Part shown: positions 23,401 through 35,404 of the stretch, in pieces
Position numbering within the stretch: the stretch's first letter is position 1
Layout: every line of letters starts with the position of its first letter
NCBI GenBank assembly: GCA_949130485.1
Contig: OX422183.1
Coordinates: 29,245,316 to 29,309,315, forward strand
Direction: 5' to 3'
DNA length: 64,000 nt
Source of the DNA: Agelas oroides
Taxonomy: Eukaryota > Porifera > Demospongiae > Agelasida > Agelasidae
Program-made: the position numbers and the translations under genes
The notes under the pieces: model-generated
The model's database searches: none
The model's input: the letters and a program-made list of their open reading frames with translations, nothing else
Told to the model about the DNA's origin: nothing

Positions 23401-25596
23401 GCAACCTGGACACATTTCTCCAAGTAGCTTCAAAGCTAGGTATGCCAGTGGCCATGGAGAAGGTTGAGGGACCCCTCACGGCCATGTCATTCCTTGGCCT
23501 CATCCTGGACTCTGTGAAGCAAGAGATTCGCTTCCCACCAGACTCCCTAGCAGAGCTCACGCACGAGCTCGACAGATGGAGCACCAGACGCAAAGCTACA
23601 AAGCGTGAGCTGCTCTCACTCATTGGCAAACTGTCCTTTGCTGCGAGAGCGGTCCCAGTGGGCCATCTCTTCATGCGTCATCTCATCACACTTGCATCAA
23701 CTGTGGCATACCTGCATCATCGGATCCGCCTGAATGCTGAGGCACTGCTGACATCACCTGGTGGCGAACACTCCTGCCAACCTGGAACGGTACTGCCAAG
23801 TTTATAGATCCGAACTCAGTGCTGGCTGCGGATATGCTCCTGTACACAGACATCTCTGGCTCTTATGGCTGTGGTGCCTACTACCTGTTACCAAGGTGCC
23901 TGGTTTTTCCATGCTTGGCGACCACACCAACACCTTCAGTCGATCCAGTGGAAAGAGCTATTCACCATTGTGGCAGCAACTTTGACATGGGGGCACCAAT
24001 GGCAGGAAAAACGGGTGAAATTCATGTGTGACAATCAGGCGATTGTCCTTGCGTGGCAGGGCCAGCGCTCCAGGGACTCCCACATCATGAACCTTATGCA
24101 CACCCTATTTACGTTTGCTGCACAGCACCATTTCAACATCACAATGCAACATCTCCCAGGCAAAACCAACTTGCTAGCAGATGCCATCTCCCACAAGCAA
24201 TTCACCAAATTTTTTCCTCTTGCTCCGCAGGCACAGCGACAGCCCACCCAGACCCCTGGGATGCTCTACACCCTTTAACTCGACACCTGCAACACTTGCT
24301 TCACCTCTCCCTTGCCCAATCCACAAGACAGTCGTACGTACTACACAGGGATCAAGCGCTTCATTCGTTTCTGCAGGACACAACATGTCCGCCCACTACC
24401 AGCTACTAGCCGCACAGCCACCTACTTTGCCACTGCACTGCATAAGCAAGGAATGGCCCCAGCAACCACATGCGTATACCTGTCTGCTGTTAGTGCATGT
24501 CACTGGGAGAACGGGTTTGCAGACCCCTGTAAAGACAATCCATTGCTCACACTGGTAAAGCATGGCGTGACCAGGTCGAGCAAGCGCCTTCCCGACCAAT
24601 GCCAACCCATCACTTACACCATCCTCAGGCACCTCATCTGCCAACTCAAATCTGATCTGCACCTACGGAAGCCTGACTGTGCAATGCTGTCAGCAGCATT
24701 CTGCTTGGCATTCCACGGACTATTGCGGGTCAGTGAATACACAGCACCATCTGACAAAGCATTTATACCATGACTACACGCAAATCTCAGTGACATTCAG
24801 TGGCATTCCCAGCACTTTACCCTATTCTTGAAGCAGTCTAAGACTTACCAGCAGGGCAAGGGCACCATGATCAACTTCTGCAAGCTCACCAAGTCGACCT
24901 GCCCATACCACAGGATGGCTACATACATTGCCCTAGCATCTCCTAAAGACCCGTACACAACACCCCCATTTTGCTTTAGCAATGGTCATCCACCTACCAG
25001 ACTCAGGCTTCTCAAGCATCTCCGTTGCCAGCTCCAATGAGCAGGCTATTACCCCCATCGGTATAACACACACAGCTTCAGAATCGGCAGAGCAACTTCA
25101 TCGGCAGAGGCTGGTGCCTCACAAGCAACCATTCAGCAACTAGGCAGATGGCGTAGCCAGGCATTCCGGCACTACATCTGCCCACCCCAAAAAACACCAC
25201 CCCTGTGCGAACCCAATGCAACAGCAGACAGCACCTCAGCCTCAAGCACAAGCACAAGAATCGACAGCAGGCCACATTGCAGGTGGCAGTACCAATGAAA
25301 TACATGCCCATCAGCAGGACAGAAACACAGGTAGCAGCTCAAAAGCACACACACACTTTATATTGCGTTGCTCTGAATATTACGATACTGGCTGTTTTTA
25401 CTTTGGGTTTTTCCCCTCACGGCAAAAAGATTTTTTTTTGCCTGAGGAACCTGAAGGGCCATTGGGTCCCCAAATTTAGCGTTTCTTTTTTTAGCGTTGG
25501 CCCACAGCCATTACTATCCATTTGTCATTACTATACTCATTCTCAGTGCCTACACAGATTGGCCTTGTTGGGGGGTTTACCTTGGGCATTATCCCT

Positions 25597-25808
25597 GTGG
25601 GATATCCTAAAAGGCCAATCCTAAGGGCCAGCGCTCCTAAGCGATCAGAGCCGATGCAATCATGGGAGGCACTCTGCTAGCCCGTTCAAAAGCCAATATT
25701 GCAAATGTGGGGTCAAAGGGATTGGGTGCACGAACGTACAATAACAAAAATAAAGGCAATACGCAAGCATCAACCAGTTTCCTAGAAGTGGAGCCATCCG
25801 TACATTAA
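25597..25808 (+). repeat. Direct repeat copy 1 at right end of DIRS-like element
   Basis: The segment gtgggatatcctaaaaggcc to gagccatccgtacattaa is repeated at 26078-26291 with about 90% similarity by eye. Paired direct repeats after the recombinase gene recall the split direct repeats of Ngaro-type elements within the DIRS order. Confidence 0.85.
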
Positions 25809-26077
25809 AGACTATTTAGTTGGAAGTTGGGATTAATGTGGATGGCGGAGCAAGATTGACCGACCAGGGAGTAACCCCGGGCAAATTAGCACTTAGTGCA
25901 TGGGCAATAGTGGGTTATTTGCAGCACATGGCTTGGAAATCGCAAACACAGTTCACCTGGATGCCAAAAGCACCCACCCACCCACCACACATTACGCACA
26001 AGCCACTCATTTGACTCATTAGCTTCTTATCTTCATTTATGTACATTTGCAATTCAGTTGTTTCCAATTACAATCCG

Positions 26078-26291
26078 GTGGGATATCCTAAAAGGCCAAT
26101 CCTAGGGTCCAGTGCTCCTAGTGATCAGAGCCGATGCAACCATGGGATGCGCCCTGCTAGCCCATTCGAAGGCCAATATTGTGAATGTGAGGTCAAAGGG
26201 ATTGGGTGCACGAATGTACAAATTACAAAAATTAAAGGCAATAAGCAAGCATCAACCAGTTTCCTAGAATTGGAGCCATCAGTACATTAAT
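26078..26291 (+). repeat. Direct repeat copy 2 at right end of DIRS-like element
   Basis: The second copy of the 25597-25808 repeat. It is followed directly by tcagtagttaaagggttaa, the inverted counterpart of the element's left extremity. The 270 bp between the copies hold no match I recognise. Confidence 0.85.
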
Positions 26292-26824
26292 CAGTAGTTA
26301 AAGGGTTAATGTGTATATGCAAATTGCTTTGTCTGGAATGTTATAATCATTTCATCAGTATGAGTTACCTCAATAATTAGATTGTGTCTCAATCACAAAT
26401 ATAATATTTTACTCGCTATACATGCACTGCTGGTGATTCAAAGCAGTTACATGAAAACCTAAGATCGTTAGGTGGGAGAAAAAATATAATTCAGTGATTA
26501 AAGGGTCAGCTAATGGTGGGTAAAAGAGCTGGAATATAAGGCCCGATGTTGAATCCAGCCCTAAGCATTTGTCTAACCCTTTGTGGGCCACAACCCTTGT
26601 CAGGTAGGTCATGAATATCATTATAGGGTCATGGATCTCATTAGCAAATGTTCAAGATTGGTATCAAGTGCGCTTTGGGGTCATGGGTCTGCCATGGAAA
26701 GACAGGTAGCAGCCACCTCTGTGTGGTAAGCCTTCACTTTACACACTCCGAATGCATCTGTCAACAGAACCCTCATGAATATCATTAAACGGCTGTTTTC
26801 AGGGCTCTTTTGTTCTCCCATTAA

Positions 26825-27337
26825 TTAATCCTTTAACTACCAATGACGACTGTAGTCTCTCATCAAAATTCGGCCGCATGTTATCAGCTGGCGCAATCTG
26901 TTTTGAAGATAGGTTCTGCAGTAGCAGAAAGGGTGGGACGAGGGGAGATGAGTGGGTGTCACCCAGAGGGTGACAGTTCATGGCAGCTGTTGCAGCTGGA
27001 TGTAGAAAAGCCTTGGTCAATGCCAGGTGGGCCATTGTTCTGCTTTCTTGCACAAATGGGCCTAGAAGCACTCCTTTTGCTTTGTAGGGGCTCCATTTCT
27101 GACATTTTTGGCAGCTTTCAGTCCGGAGGAGCACTCTCTGGTCGGAGGGCCCTGACTATTGAACGCTCGCTAATGAGTGGGTGTGGTCAAGGCCATGAAC
27201 TTATAAAAGACATGTGGAAGAAGCTGTGGCTCAAGTTTCCAGGGCTAACTCGTAGCAGAAGCGGAAATGCAGGTGAAAAAAGGTGTGACTAGTCTAAACA
27301 CGACCTCTAGAAAATATAATTCAGTAGTTAAAGGGTT
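26825..27337 (+). mobile_element. Short element sharing the DIRS-like left end
   Basis: From TTAATCCTTTAACTACC onward it matches 20774-21170 over about 400 bp: atgttatcagctggcgcaat, agcagaaagggtgggacgag, ccaggtgggccattgttctg and cgctcgctaatgagtgggtg. It then diverges and ends aatataattcagtagttaaa then ggg, an inverted match to its own start. It has no coding capacity. It is probably a non-autonomous relative mobilised through shared ends. An inverted copy lies at 60061-60439. Confidence 0.75.
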
Positions 27338-27489
27338 TTAACAAAATACACAGACAGACTTACGGAAAGAAAAAGCGGAGAATTTTGCATAAAACTGCAT
27401 TTTGTATGAGCTTTTTTGAGGTTTGCCTTACTTACAAAAATTCATGAGGGCCGGTGGTGGACAAGTACCGTGCCTACCAATATTTTATA

Positions 27490-27605
27490 TGCCACTGACA
27501 CACTACCCCCCCTCCCCCATGCATGCACATGCACACATCCTCACACAATCACACATAGCACACAGAAACAAACACACACTAACCCACAGGAAGAGAAAGA
27601 GATAG
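27490..27605. repeat. CA-rich low-complexity block, second copy
   Basis: Imperfect CA repeat after a C-rich tract (accccccctccccc), ending cacactaacccacagg and a purine run. It has the same layout as 2575-2750. Confidence 0.65.
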
Positions 27606-28639
27606 GAGAGACACCAGTCTAAAAAAGGTGAACATATAATAGCACTCCAGTATGCAAATTAGAAAATTCATGTAAAGAGTAACTAGACCAATAGTAGAGA
27701 AATCACTCGGCATCCATTCTAAATGCATTTTGCATAGTGCTATAGTGTACCTAGTAAAACTCTCCTCCACATAAAAGTGAGGGAAAGTGGACCAGGTGCT
27801 AAATGGCAAACCTCTATAATTATAATAGTAGTAAATTTTGGGGTTTTATTTTGTTTTGTTTGTTTGTTATATTTTGATTTTAAGCAGTAACTACATCCCA
27901 AGTAGAAAGAAGGCAATTATACTCCTGCTCATAACAACCATTAAACGGAACAAATAGGCAGATATGTGGGCCAAGTTCAGACATGGATGTGAAGGGGGGT
28001 TGGGGGCCGAGCGTAGAACGCGTGGCGGAGAGATACTTCCGATGCTAGCGGGAGGCTGGTGAGCTTCAGCGTTGAGGAGCGAGGAAGCAGGGCACTTCCG
28101 CGAAGTAGCTGGTGTGTCCATCGTTGCTGCAGGCGGTCCGCATTCGCAGTAGACACTTTAACAGTAGACAGCCAAGTGGCTAAAATAACTTTTAATCTCA
28201 AATTTCGACTTCGGGATGAGTTTTCTTCAGGAGACAGATATGTGCTTCAAGGTCATAAGCAGAAAATGGATGTGAAGGGGGGGAACTAAACAAGCATGGG
28301 AATGCTAAGCTGGTATATTTGCTTGTAATTTGCTATAGCATGACTGCAGCAATTACCCAGACTGTTGTGTAAACATTTCACTATGGCAGTACCCAGCCTC
28401 ATTTCCTCTTTCCACACGCTAGCCTACCAGTAGACTAACACCAATCACAGATATATAGTAGCTAGCTAACTGCATACCAAAGCACTGACCACATGAGAGG
28501 TACCACATGCAACAGTACATACACACACGCAGTTATCAATTATCAAAATATGCAATCCAGCATATCACTTATCGCCTTTACAACAATAAGGCAGAGATAA
28601 GTGAAGAGTAAACCAGAGAAGATACTATGCACATACAGC
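27606..28639. other. Non-genic stretch with a GC-rich patch
   Basis: AT-rich except for a GC-rich patch at about 27985-28150. That patch is flanked by two copies of cagatatgtg ... gatgtgaagggggg (about 27960-28000 and 28238-28283). Unclassified repeat material. No gene is claimed. Confidence 0.4.
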
Positions 28640-29273
28640 CAGTGGCGGCGGAAGGTACTTGAGATTGGGGGGGCTCCGATGATGGTGGGTGCGTAAGCAC
28701 GCACCTGCTAGGGGGGTCTGGGGGCATGCTCCCGCAGGAAAATTTTTAATATTAGGTGCTCTGAGATCGCTTCTGAGGCCAAATTTGTACCCAAATGCCA
28801 CTAGTTCGACTAGAGTACATGGCGGAAGTAATACCACCGTTCGCCACGATACACGGGCGCTTCAACAGAGACTGAATCATCACCGTTGCTTTCAGGAGAT
28901 GACTGATCACTCAACAACTGATCCTCCTCTGAGTCCTCTAGCTCCTTTTCAGGGTCGTCTTGTGGCTTTGGCCACTTAGACTGTGTGTGACGTTGATCCT
29001 ACCGATTCTGGACCTAGACACGGATAAGCTGGAGCTGCTAGACTTAGCCATTTTGAGCACCACACTTGGCTAAATAAATGGGCAGAAACTTGCACTTGCA
29101 GTATGCATGCGTAATAGCATAGATACGGTACTAAATAGTATCGAACGCACAAGTTCAAGACCCAAGGTGCGCTTGCTTTACTGATCATAGTTACTCAGGC
29201 ATAGCTCCAGGTTTTCAGGTCAAGAAGTGGGGGGGCTATAGCCGCCCTAGCCCCCCCGGTTCCGCCGCCTATG
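28640..29273. mobile_element. hAT-like element with exact 8-bp target duplication
   Basis: A 634-bp element with ends CAGTGGCGGCGGAAGG and, on the other side, CATAGGCGGCGGAACC inward. Both subterminal regions carry a G-run (ttgggggggct and its counterpart). It is flanked by CATACAGC on both sides (28632-28639 and 29274-29281). The TIR type and 8-bp duplication fit the hAT superfamily. There is no transposase, so it is non-autonomous. Confidence 0.9.
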
Positions 29274-31986
29274 CATACAGCAGCACCAGACATGCCAACA
29301 CATCAAAGATCATGTGACAGGTACCATGCCCGCCAGTGTCAAAGTGAATTAGTCTTTGTCTCAGACTTAGTAAGGTCTGGGAACAAGACTAATGTAAAAT
29401 GGCTGTTTCAATATGGCTATGCCACAGTATTAGCACTCTGTCAACAGACGTTTGTAGCATAACTTGCTACCAGAAATTCGTGATGTAGTTTGTGTACCTA
29501 GCACAGAGTTTATATAAGGCTTCAGAGCTGCAAGTCAGTCAGTGTTCACTGAATTGTCAACACTTTGGTCATAACTCAGATAAGCACTGCTTTGAAGAGT
29601 ATCAGGCGTTCCAAATAACAGCACCTTTATGGCTAGTTTGGCAATGGTAAAATTCTGGGTCAGATGGGTGACATTCATTGGTGGCAAATATTTGCCCCAT
29701 TTAGTGGCCATACCGCAGCCTTAGCACTTGAACAGTGGACACTTTACTGACAAATGCTTCCAGCTGTGATATCAAACTTGAGCAAGCATTCTATATAGGT
29801 CTGTGTGTGAAGACCAAAATAGTAGGCATATGCAACCCCTTGTATGGCTTTTGTCAATTGTCAAATACTTTGCAAGACTGGCAAAATTAATAGTTTGTGT
29901 GTAAATATGATGTTTCTTGTCCCCACTTGACAATAGTTCATTTTCTTCGTAACAGGATCACGGTTATACCAACCATGAAACACAGCAGCTTATCTAGAGC
30001 TGTTTGTACAAGTGCTACCTTGACCAGTTTGTATTTTATTAGTTCATGTGATGTAAATTGTATCATACTTTGTCAGTTGGAGGGTCAACAATTTTGTGTA
30101 ATTGTACTTCTCATTTATTAGATATGAAATTTCAGATATAATTGTATGTTTCACTTCACATGATGGAGTTTCTTCTGATTTAGCCGAGTATCATGCAGAT
30201 ACATCTGACTGATCTGGCATAAGCTAATTTGATCTTGTCCATAATTATGTATAATAAGCAGATATGGTAATGAGTTTCTATGTATAGCAACATGACAAAT
30301 TCCCTAGCTATTACAGCATTTTACACAAGTTGCTTTGCTTTTTGCTTGCAACTAATACAAAATTTGGCGAAGTCAAAATGTTGAGATAGTTTGTTTGTCA
30401 CTCAGCTGTCTACAATTCAAGTGTCTACGTACTGTGGAACATGGACTGAGCCACCAACAGCGAGTGTGGACACCCCTGCTAGTTCATGTGTATTTTCACA
30501 TATGTATGCAGCTTCAGCAGGCCATCTCACGCATCACAATTCAACAACAACACTCTGTAATTGTGTAGAATCATGACTTCTTACTACTTGGTGAAAGCAG
30601 TAGTTGATACCACCAGCAATATTTACAGTGCATTAGAAAGATTTGCTAATTGTAGCAGATGGCCTGTACCACTCTGAGCACCGTGGAGTTACCGTTCACC
30701 ACCAACAACAGTGATTGGTTAACAGACTGACTTAATATTCTAATACACTGACTTATGTATTAGCACAGACATGTGTTCAGAACATTCTAGAACAGACACC
30801 TAATACGCATGCTCGGATCCACAAATCACATAAATAGTGTGGCAATTACATAACACAATATGTCATAACATCAATCCAGTACATAATGATACGCTTCAAT
30901 TCTGGGTAGGTCTATAATGATACTTTCCACAACATGTTGCAACATCAAGCTAGCTGCAGTAGTAAAGATATATTATGTCAGGGTTAATATGTGCATGAGC
31001 AATAACTAGCCTAATAACAACTTTCTACATGCAGTGAACTACCTACTACAGTATTAGCTGTGGTGACGTAGACTTGGAACAATTTGGGTGCAGATGTCAG
31101 AATGCTACATTTTAACCTTATACACAATATTCCACCAAGTGTATTTGAGATACAGACGTGATTGACCTGTACAGACAAGAGATCTGATGTACTGCTGTCA
31201 CTTGCACACAGTAATGACTCATTACAATGGACGTCCTTTATCACACCAATTCTTAGTTTATTCATGAATAGCTACAAATGTGGAAATCCATGATCTAACT
31301 TAAGTGATGTAAGTTTTAAGAATGAAAACTGAATGTAGCTATAACAAATTGTCAAAGAGAATTTCTTAGTCATTAATGGGTTACTGTTAAATAGCTGTAT
31401 CGTAAAATAGCTGACAGTGTGTGTGTGCAATATGGTGAAAGATACACATACTGCATGGCATAGCTTTACACAACCCCATTTTGGTAAGTGTGTGCATGCA
31501 TCATTTCAGTAACGGGTGGCTATCTTACGAAATCAACTACAGAACCTGTAGTATAAGTACCATTCTTGAATGATACTTTCAAAGAGGCCCATATAGAATA
31601 TGTACTCACAACTAGATTTACTGGATCGAGGTTCATGTTGGCTGTAAGGTAATTATCATGATAAACTCAATACAGTGTCTGAATTAAGGCTTTGGCTGGC
31701 CAGACCTTGTCAACATACCATATTTCTACTTCTTTTGTTTGTTTCCATTTGAAAGAACACTTGCAGCCTTCATTTATGTTCACTCATTAAAAAAAGCTTT
31801 TCAACATACGCTTTCAAGTGGGTGTGTTGTGTGATAGTAAGTAAAATTGTTGCTATGACAACACAATATTACTTCAGATGATACCAAAATAGGTGCTATT
31901 TTCTACAGAGTTATACAGCCCTCAGAAATTGTAGCACCAACATGGCTGCCCTATGTTAAATCTATGAGACCAAACGTTCATTAAAT
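29274..31986. other. Non-genic stretch
   Basis: No gene is supported. A decayed repeat at about 29513-29640 (cagagctgcaagtcagtcag, gtcaacactttggtcataac, gaagagtatcaggc) recurs at about 52415-52535. Confidence 0.45.
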
Positions 31987-32242
31987 TATGCAAACTCCCA
32001 TATGGTTTCTACACCATCACCTGGGCAGTATGACGTGTAGGCAATCAGCAATGAATATGTTAAGCTACGTAAACACTGTAGTATATAGAAGGCATGCAGG
32101 CTCATGCTGCTTATGTACCTAGATCTGCTTCATGTTAAGTACCTGGTAAGCATATTCACAGCCGATTCCCTTCATCATACTGCCCAGATGATGAAGTAGA
32201 AACCATAATTATGGGAGTTGCACTCTTATTATAATGAACTCA
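31987..32242. mobile_element. MITE with ~48-bp TIRs
   Basis: The left end tgcaaactcccatatggttt, then ctacaccatcacctgggcag, is mirrored at the right by ctgcccagatgatgaagtag and aaaccataattatgggagtt. It is 256 bp with AT-rich flanks and no obvious target duplication. Confidence 0.75.
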
Positions 32243-32715
32243 TGATGAGACAGTGCTACATTTTGGAGGCCTATAACTTCTTCAAATCATCTTAGCAGCA
32301 GTTTTTATTGACTAGCAGAATGTGTGGGCGAACCTGAGCATACAATGCAGAGCAGCATTGTTTGGCTAGCTAAAGCTTCACTAGCAGTGCATTTATACCA
32401 GGTCACAGTGTACAGACCATGCATGTCCAGAGCTAGCAGGGATTGTCACTTGCTACTTTCTGTGCACACACACAATACCTTCCATGCGAGACAACTTAGA
32501 GAATTGTCATGAATGAAGAGAAGAACTTGCCATGCAGAGATATGGTGAAAGGAGTGTTTTGTAATACCATTCATTCAAAGGAGAAGATAAAGTGGAAACT
32601 GAGTTCTTTTTACATAGCACAGCACAAACCTGTGCACTAGACAAACCTGCCAAATTTACAGACCACCAATATTTCCAGCTATACGTTATGTCATTTTAGT
32701 TGCTGTTTGGCCTCA

Positions 32716-33105
32716 TCCATGTCTAGGCCATGGCCCACATCCCACTTTTGCCATGGTTACAGTTAAATATTATTTTGTCTGCTCACGATCCTGAATGTGG
32801 TTATAAAATAAAAGTCATTTTGTACTTGAAAGTTTGTACCAAACAAAGGGCGGAACTCTGGCTATATTCATGTATTGTTAGATGAATATAGCGGAACTCT
32901 GGCTATATTCATGTATTGTTAGATGAATATAGCGGAACTCTGGCTATATTCATGCATTGTTAGATGAACTGAGGTAGTATTGATGTGCATAAGATTAAAC
33001 TCTGGGCAGTGATCATGTATTGTTTGTTCTTCATTGAAACACCAAGTACACAAGGGGTGTAACCCTAAACCAGGCAATAGGTGGGAGTAAGGCATGGGCC
33101 AAGGT
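32716..33105. mobile_element. Inverted-end element with internal triple repeat
   Basis: The left end ggccatggcccacatcccac, then ttttgccatggttac, pairs with the right end gtaaccctaaaccaggcaat, aggtgggagtaaggcatggg and ccaagg. Related ends occur at 33600-33715 and 45031-45300. The core holds three tandem 41-bp copies starting at 32850, 32891 and 32932 (gcggaactctggctatattc). Confidence 0.7.
32850..32972. repeat. Three tandem 41-bp units
   Basis: Almost identical units, gcggaactctggctatattc followed by atgtattgttagatgaatat and a, inside the inverted-end element. The near-identity indicates recent expansion. Confidence 0.9.
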
Positions 33106-33599
33106 ACGTGACGTGGCAACTGAGAGGGATAAATTGAGCCTCAAGTTTTCTTCTGGTTATGCATACCTTTGTGATCATGCCAGACCTGATGACCCTATGT
33201 GTGCGCTAGGTATGGGGAGGGGGGAAACACCTGGATTTTCTTAGGAGACTCTGCCTCCATCTTCATATGAGTACAAAGTGCTCACTGTATCTTGTATCTG
33301 CTATAAATTAGCTATAGCTGACTGCCCCTGCTTAGAGTCACCAACCCTGGTGCAATAGCTTCACAGGAGAGGCAAATGGTAGAAGAGTGGAGTTTTGAGA
33401 CGTCACATGTCCACACTGTAAAAACAGAGCTGTTTGAGTTACTTTATAGAATTGAGCATGTAGGAGGCAAGAGACCTATATCAAAGAACAGTTGCACTCT
33501 ATTTCATAACTAGCAAGGTATGAAATGCAAAATGGAAATTAGTGAGGGCCTATAACGTTTATACACAAGGGGAAAAAATAGAAAGTTAATTTAGCTCAG

Positions 33600-33715
33600 A
33601 AATGGTCATCTCAGTTGCAGAGCCTTGGCCCATACCACCTCCCACTTTTTGCCAACGTTTTGGGTTACATCTTTGTGTACTCAATGCTCCAATAAGACAA
33701 TACATGAATAGCTAC
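33600..33715. mobile_element. Solo end of the 32716-type element
   Basis: The segment agccttggcccataccacct, cccactttttgccaacgttt and tgggttacatctttgtgtac matches the ends of 32716-33105 and 45031-45300. No partner end was seen nearby, so this is a truncated copy. Confidence 0.6.
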
Positions 33716-35404
33716 CCAGCAAAGTAGATATATGAATTTGTCCACAGTTCATCCAATGATAAAATGTCATGAATATAGCCACAGTTTTGTTTGGCAGTTA
33801 CAAAATGAATTTCATTTCAAATTGTGTTAGTGCAACCATGAGTAGGATTTTTTTTCCTAGAAATTTAGTGAAGGTGTGGAGTGGGAGCATGCTCCCCCAG
33901 AAAAAGAAAAGTAAAATTAGGTGTTCTGGAGTTGCGTTGATGATAATGCGATGTTCAATGTTCTTTGACTAAAACTTTTGGGTAGAAAAAGTTTGAGAGA
34001 GAAATTACAAATTTTGAAAAGGAACCCCACCCCCAACCCAAAATGCCCTACAAAATAATAATTACACCCCAAATGGAAAGAAAACAAAAGATAATAATAA
34101 ATAAATAATGAATGAATGAATGAACTAGCTATTTTAACATGAAGGTACTTACATTTGGTAAGGATGAGAATATGCGATTTTTATTTTACCAATACTAGTG
34201 TATATCACAATACATGTGAAGAACACATTTAGTACTTAACTATTTGTTACTAGATAACAGCTAACATACTGTACCAGCTCAGTGGCTGATTTCACTAGTT
34301 GGCACAACCTTTTTTGTCAGTAGGACCATGTCTTCATTGGTGCTGTGCATGCTATGTCACACTAGTGAGCTCCATCCATCAAGAGCAAAACCATATAGAG
34401 AGTATTGTATATACTGCAGGTTGTGCTTATACAAAAACATCTGAAGAAGTTCTGACTATTCACACTCTTGTACATGAGAATCATACCTTTTTACCTGGTT
34501 TTGTTGTGTTTTTGTAGCATTTCCTTTCTTCCAGGAAACTGTTTTGTAATCAATATATATATTAGCTATTGAGCAGAACTTAGAAGTGAATTGTCTCACA
34601 AGAAAGCTCCAGATTGATGCCAAAACTGTTAGAATTGCATGCTCCGCTCTTAGGTAAATGCTCTCTAACTGTGTGGCAGTGCAAGTCATAATGTATGGAA
34701 GGATCTATGTTGCACTGTGCAGACACCCTGTATTTGTGCATGATTGTATCTAACCCAAAGTTCTTAGCATAATGCAAAGTTCAAACGAGCAATGTGAGAG
34801 CTATCTTTTGGTGGAAGATTGTGTGAACCAGGCGAAAGACTCTTAGGTTTTAGTACAGATCTAAGTTCGCTGCAGTCCTACATGCCTGCATATGCATGAT
34901 GCTGTTGGCCATTCAGTACACGCTATTCTCACTAGTCTTATTCATACGTATCTCTACCCTGCAATAATTGTTTTTTGGCACAGATTTCATTTTTTTGAAA
35001 TGGAATGTTCAATCATCGTTATAAACCATAACATCTAACATGTTAATTATTGTTGATTGGAGTGCCTTGTTGATGTTTCTACCACAGCTAGCAAAAGCGT
35101 ACAGTAATGCTGTATCCATACCACATATTTGCAGTCCAGCAGTATATATATATCAGTAGTTCATGTGGTAGTTCTGGACTTGAAACTAACTCAGGACCTG
35201 TACGTAGTCCTTTTATTTATAAGATCATCATGCGTGAAACGTTTCACTTGGCTTGTGTTGTTAAACTTGTGAAACTTTAGAACATGACAACTAAATTAGT
35301 CATATACCTAATATGCAACTTTATCAGCTACATAGTTATATATCATAACCTATAATATCATATTCAAATCTAAATAACATGTTAGCCAAGTTCCTAAGGT
35401 CTCA
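33716..35404. other. Non-genic stretch downstream of tyrosinase 2
   Basis: AT-rich. It contains a decayed hAT-like fragment at about 33870-33935 (gggagcatgctcccccagaa, attaggtgttctgg) and an AATA/AATG microsatellite at about 34092-34125. The part next to 35405 should include the 3' UTR of tyrosinase 2, but no clear AATAAA is visible close by. Confidence 0.45.

Larger units (their letters stand above)
20774..26307 (+). mobile_element. DIRS-like tyrosine-recombinase retroelement (fossil, broken)
   Basis: A retroelement of the DIRS order, about 5.5 kb. Parts in order: a non-coding left region (about 20774-21165); a Ser/His/Arg-rich and Pro/Thr-rich ORF1 or Gag-like region (about 21165-22740); reverse transcriptase (about 22840-23480, recognisable by KIDLKSAF and the YLDDFF catalytic box); RNase H (about 23800-24230); tyrosine recombinase (about 24280-25210, with the C-terminal HSFRIG-type and LGRW boxes); and a right end with two direct repeats (25597-25808 and 26078-26291). 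Both extremities read TTAACCCTT inward. There is no integrase or protease, as expected for DIRS. It is broken, with roughly half a dozen breaks, and cannot be active as it stands. The well preserved domains suggest moderate age. Confidence 0.85.

Noticed and set aside
30391-30576. A 61-codon frame after a tcactcag acceptor-like site
   Set aside because: It is Ser/Thr-rich and low in complexity, with no partner exon.
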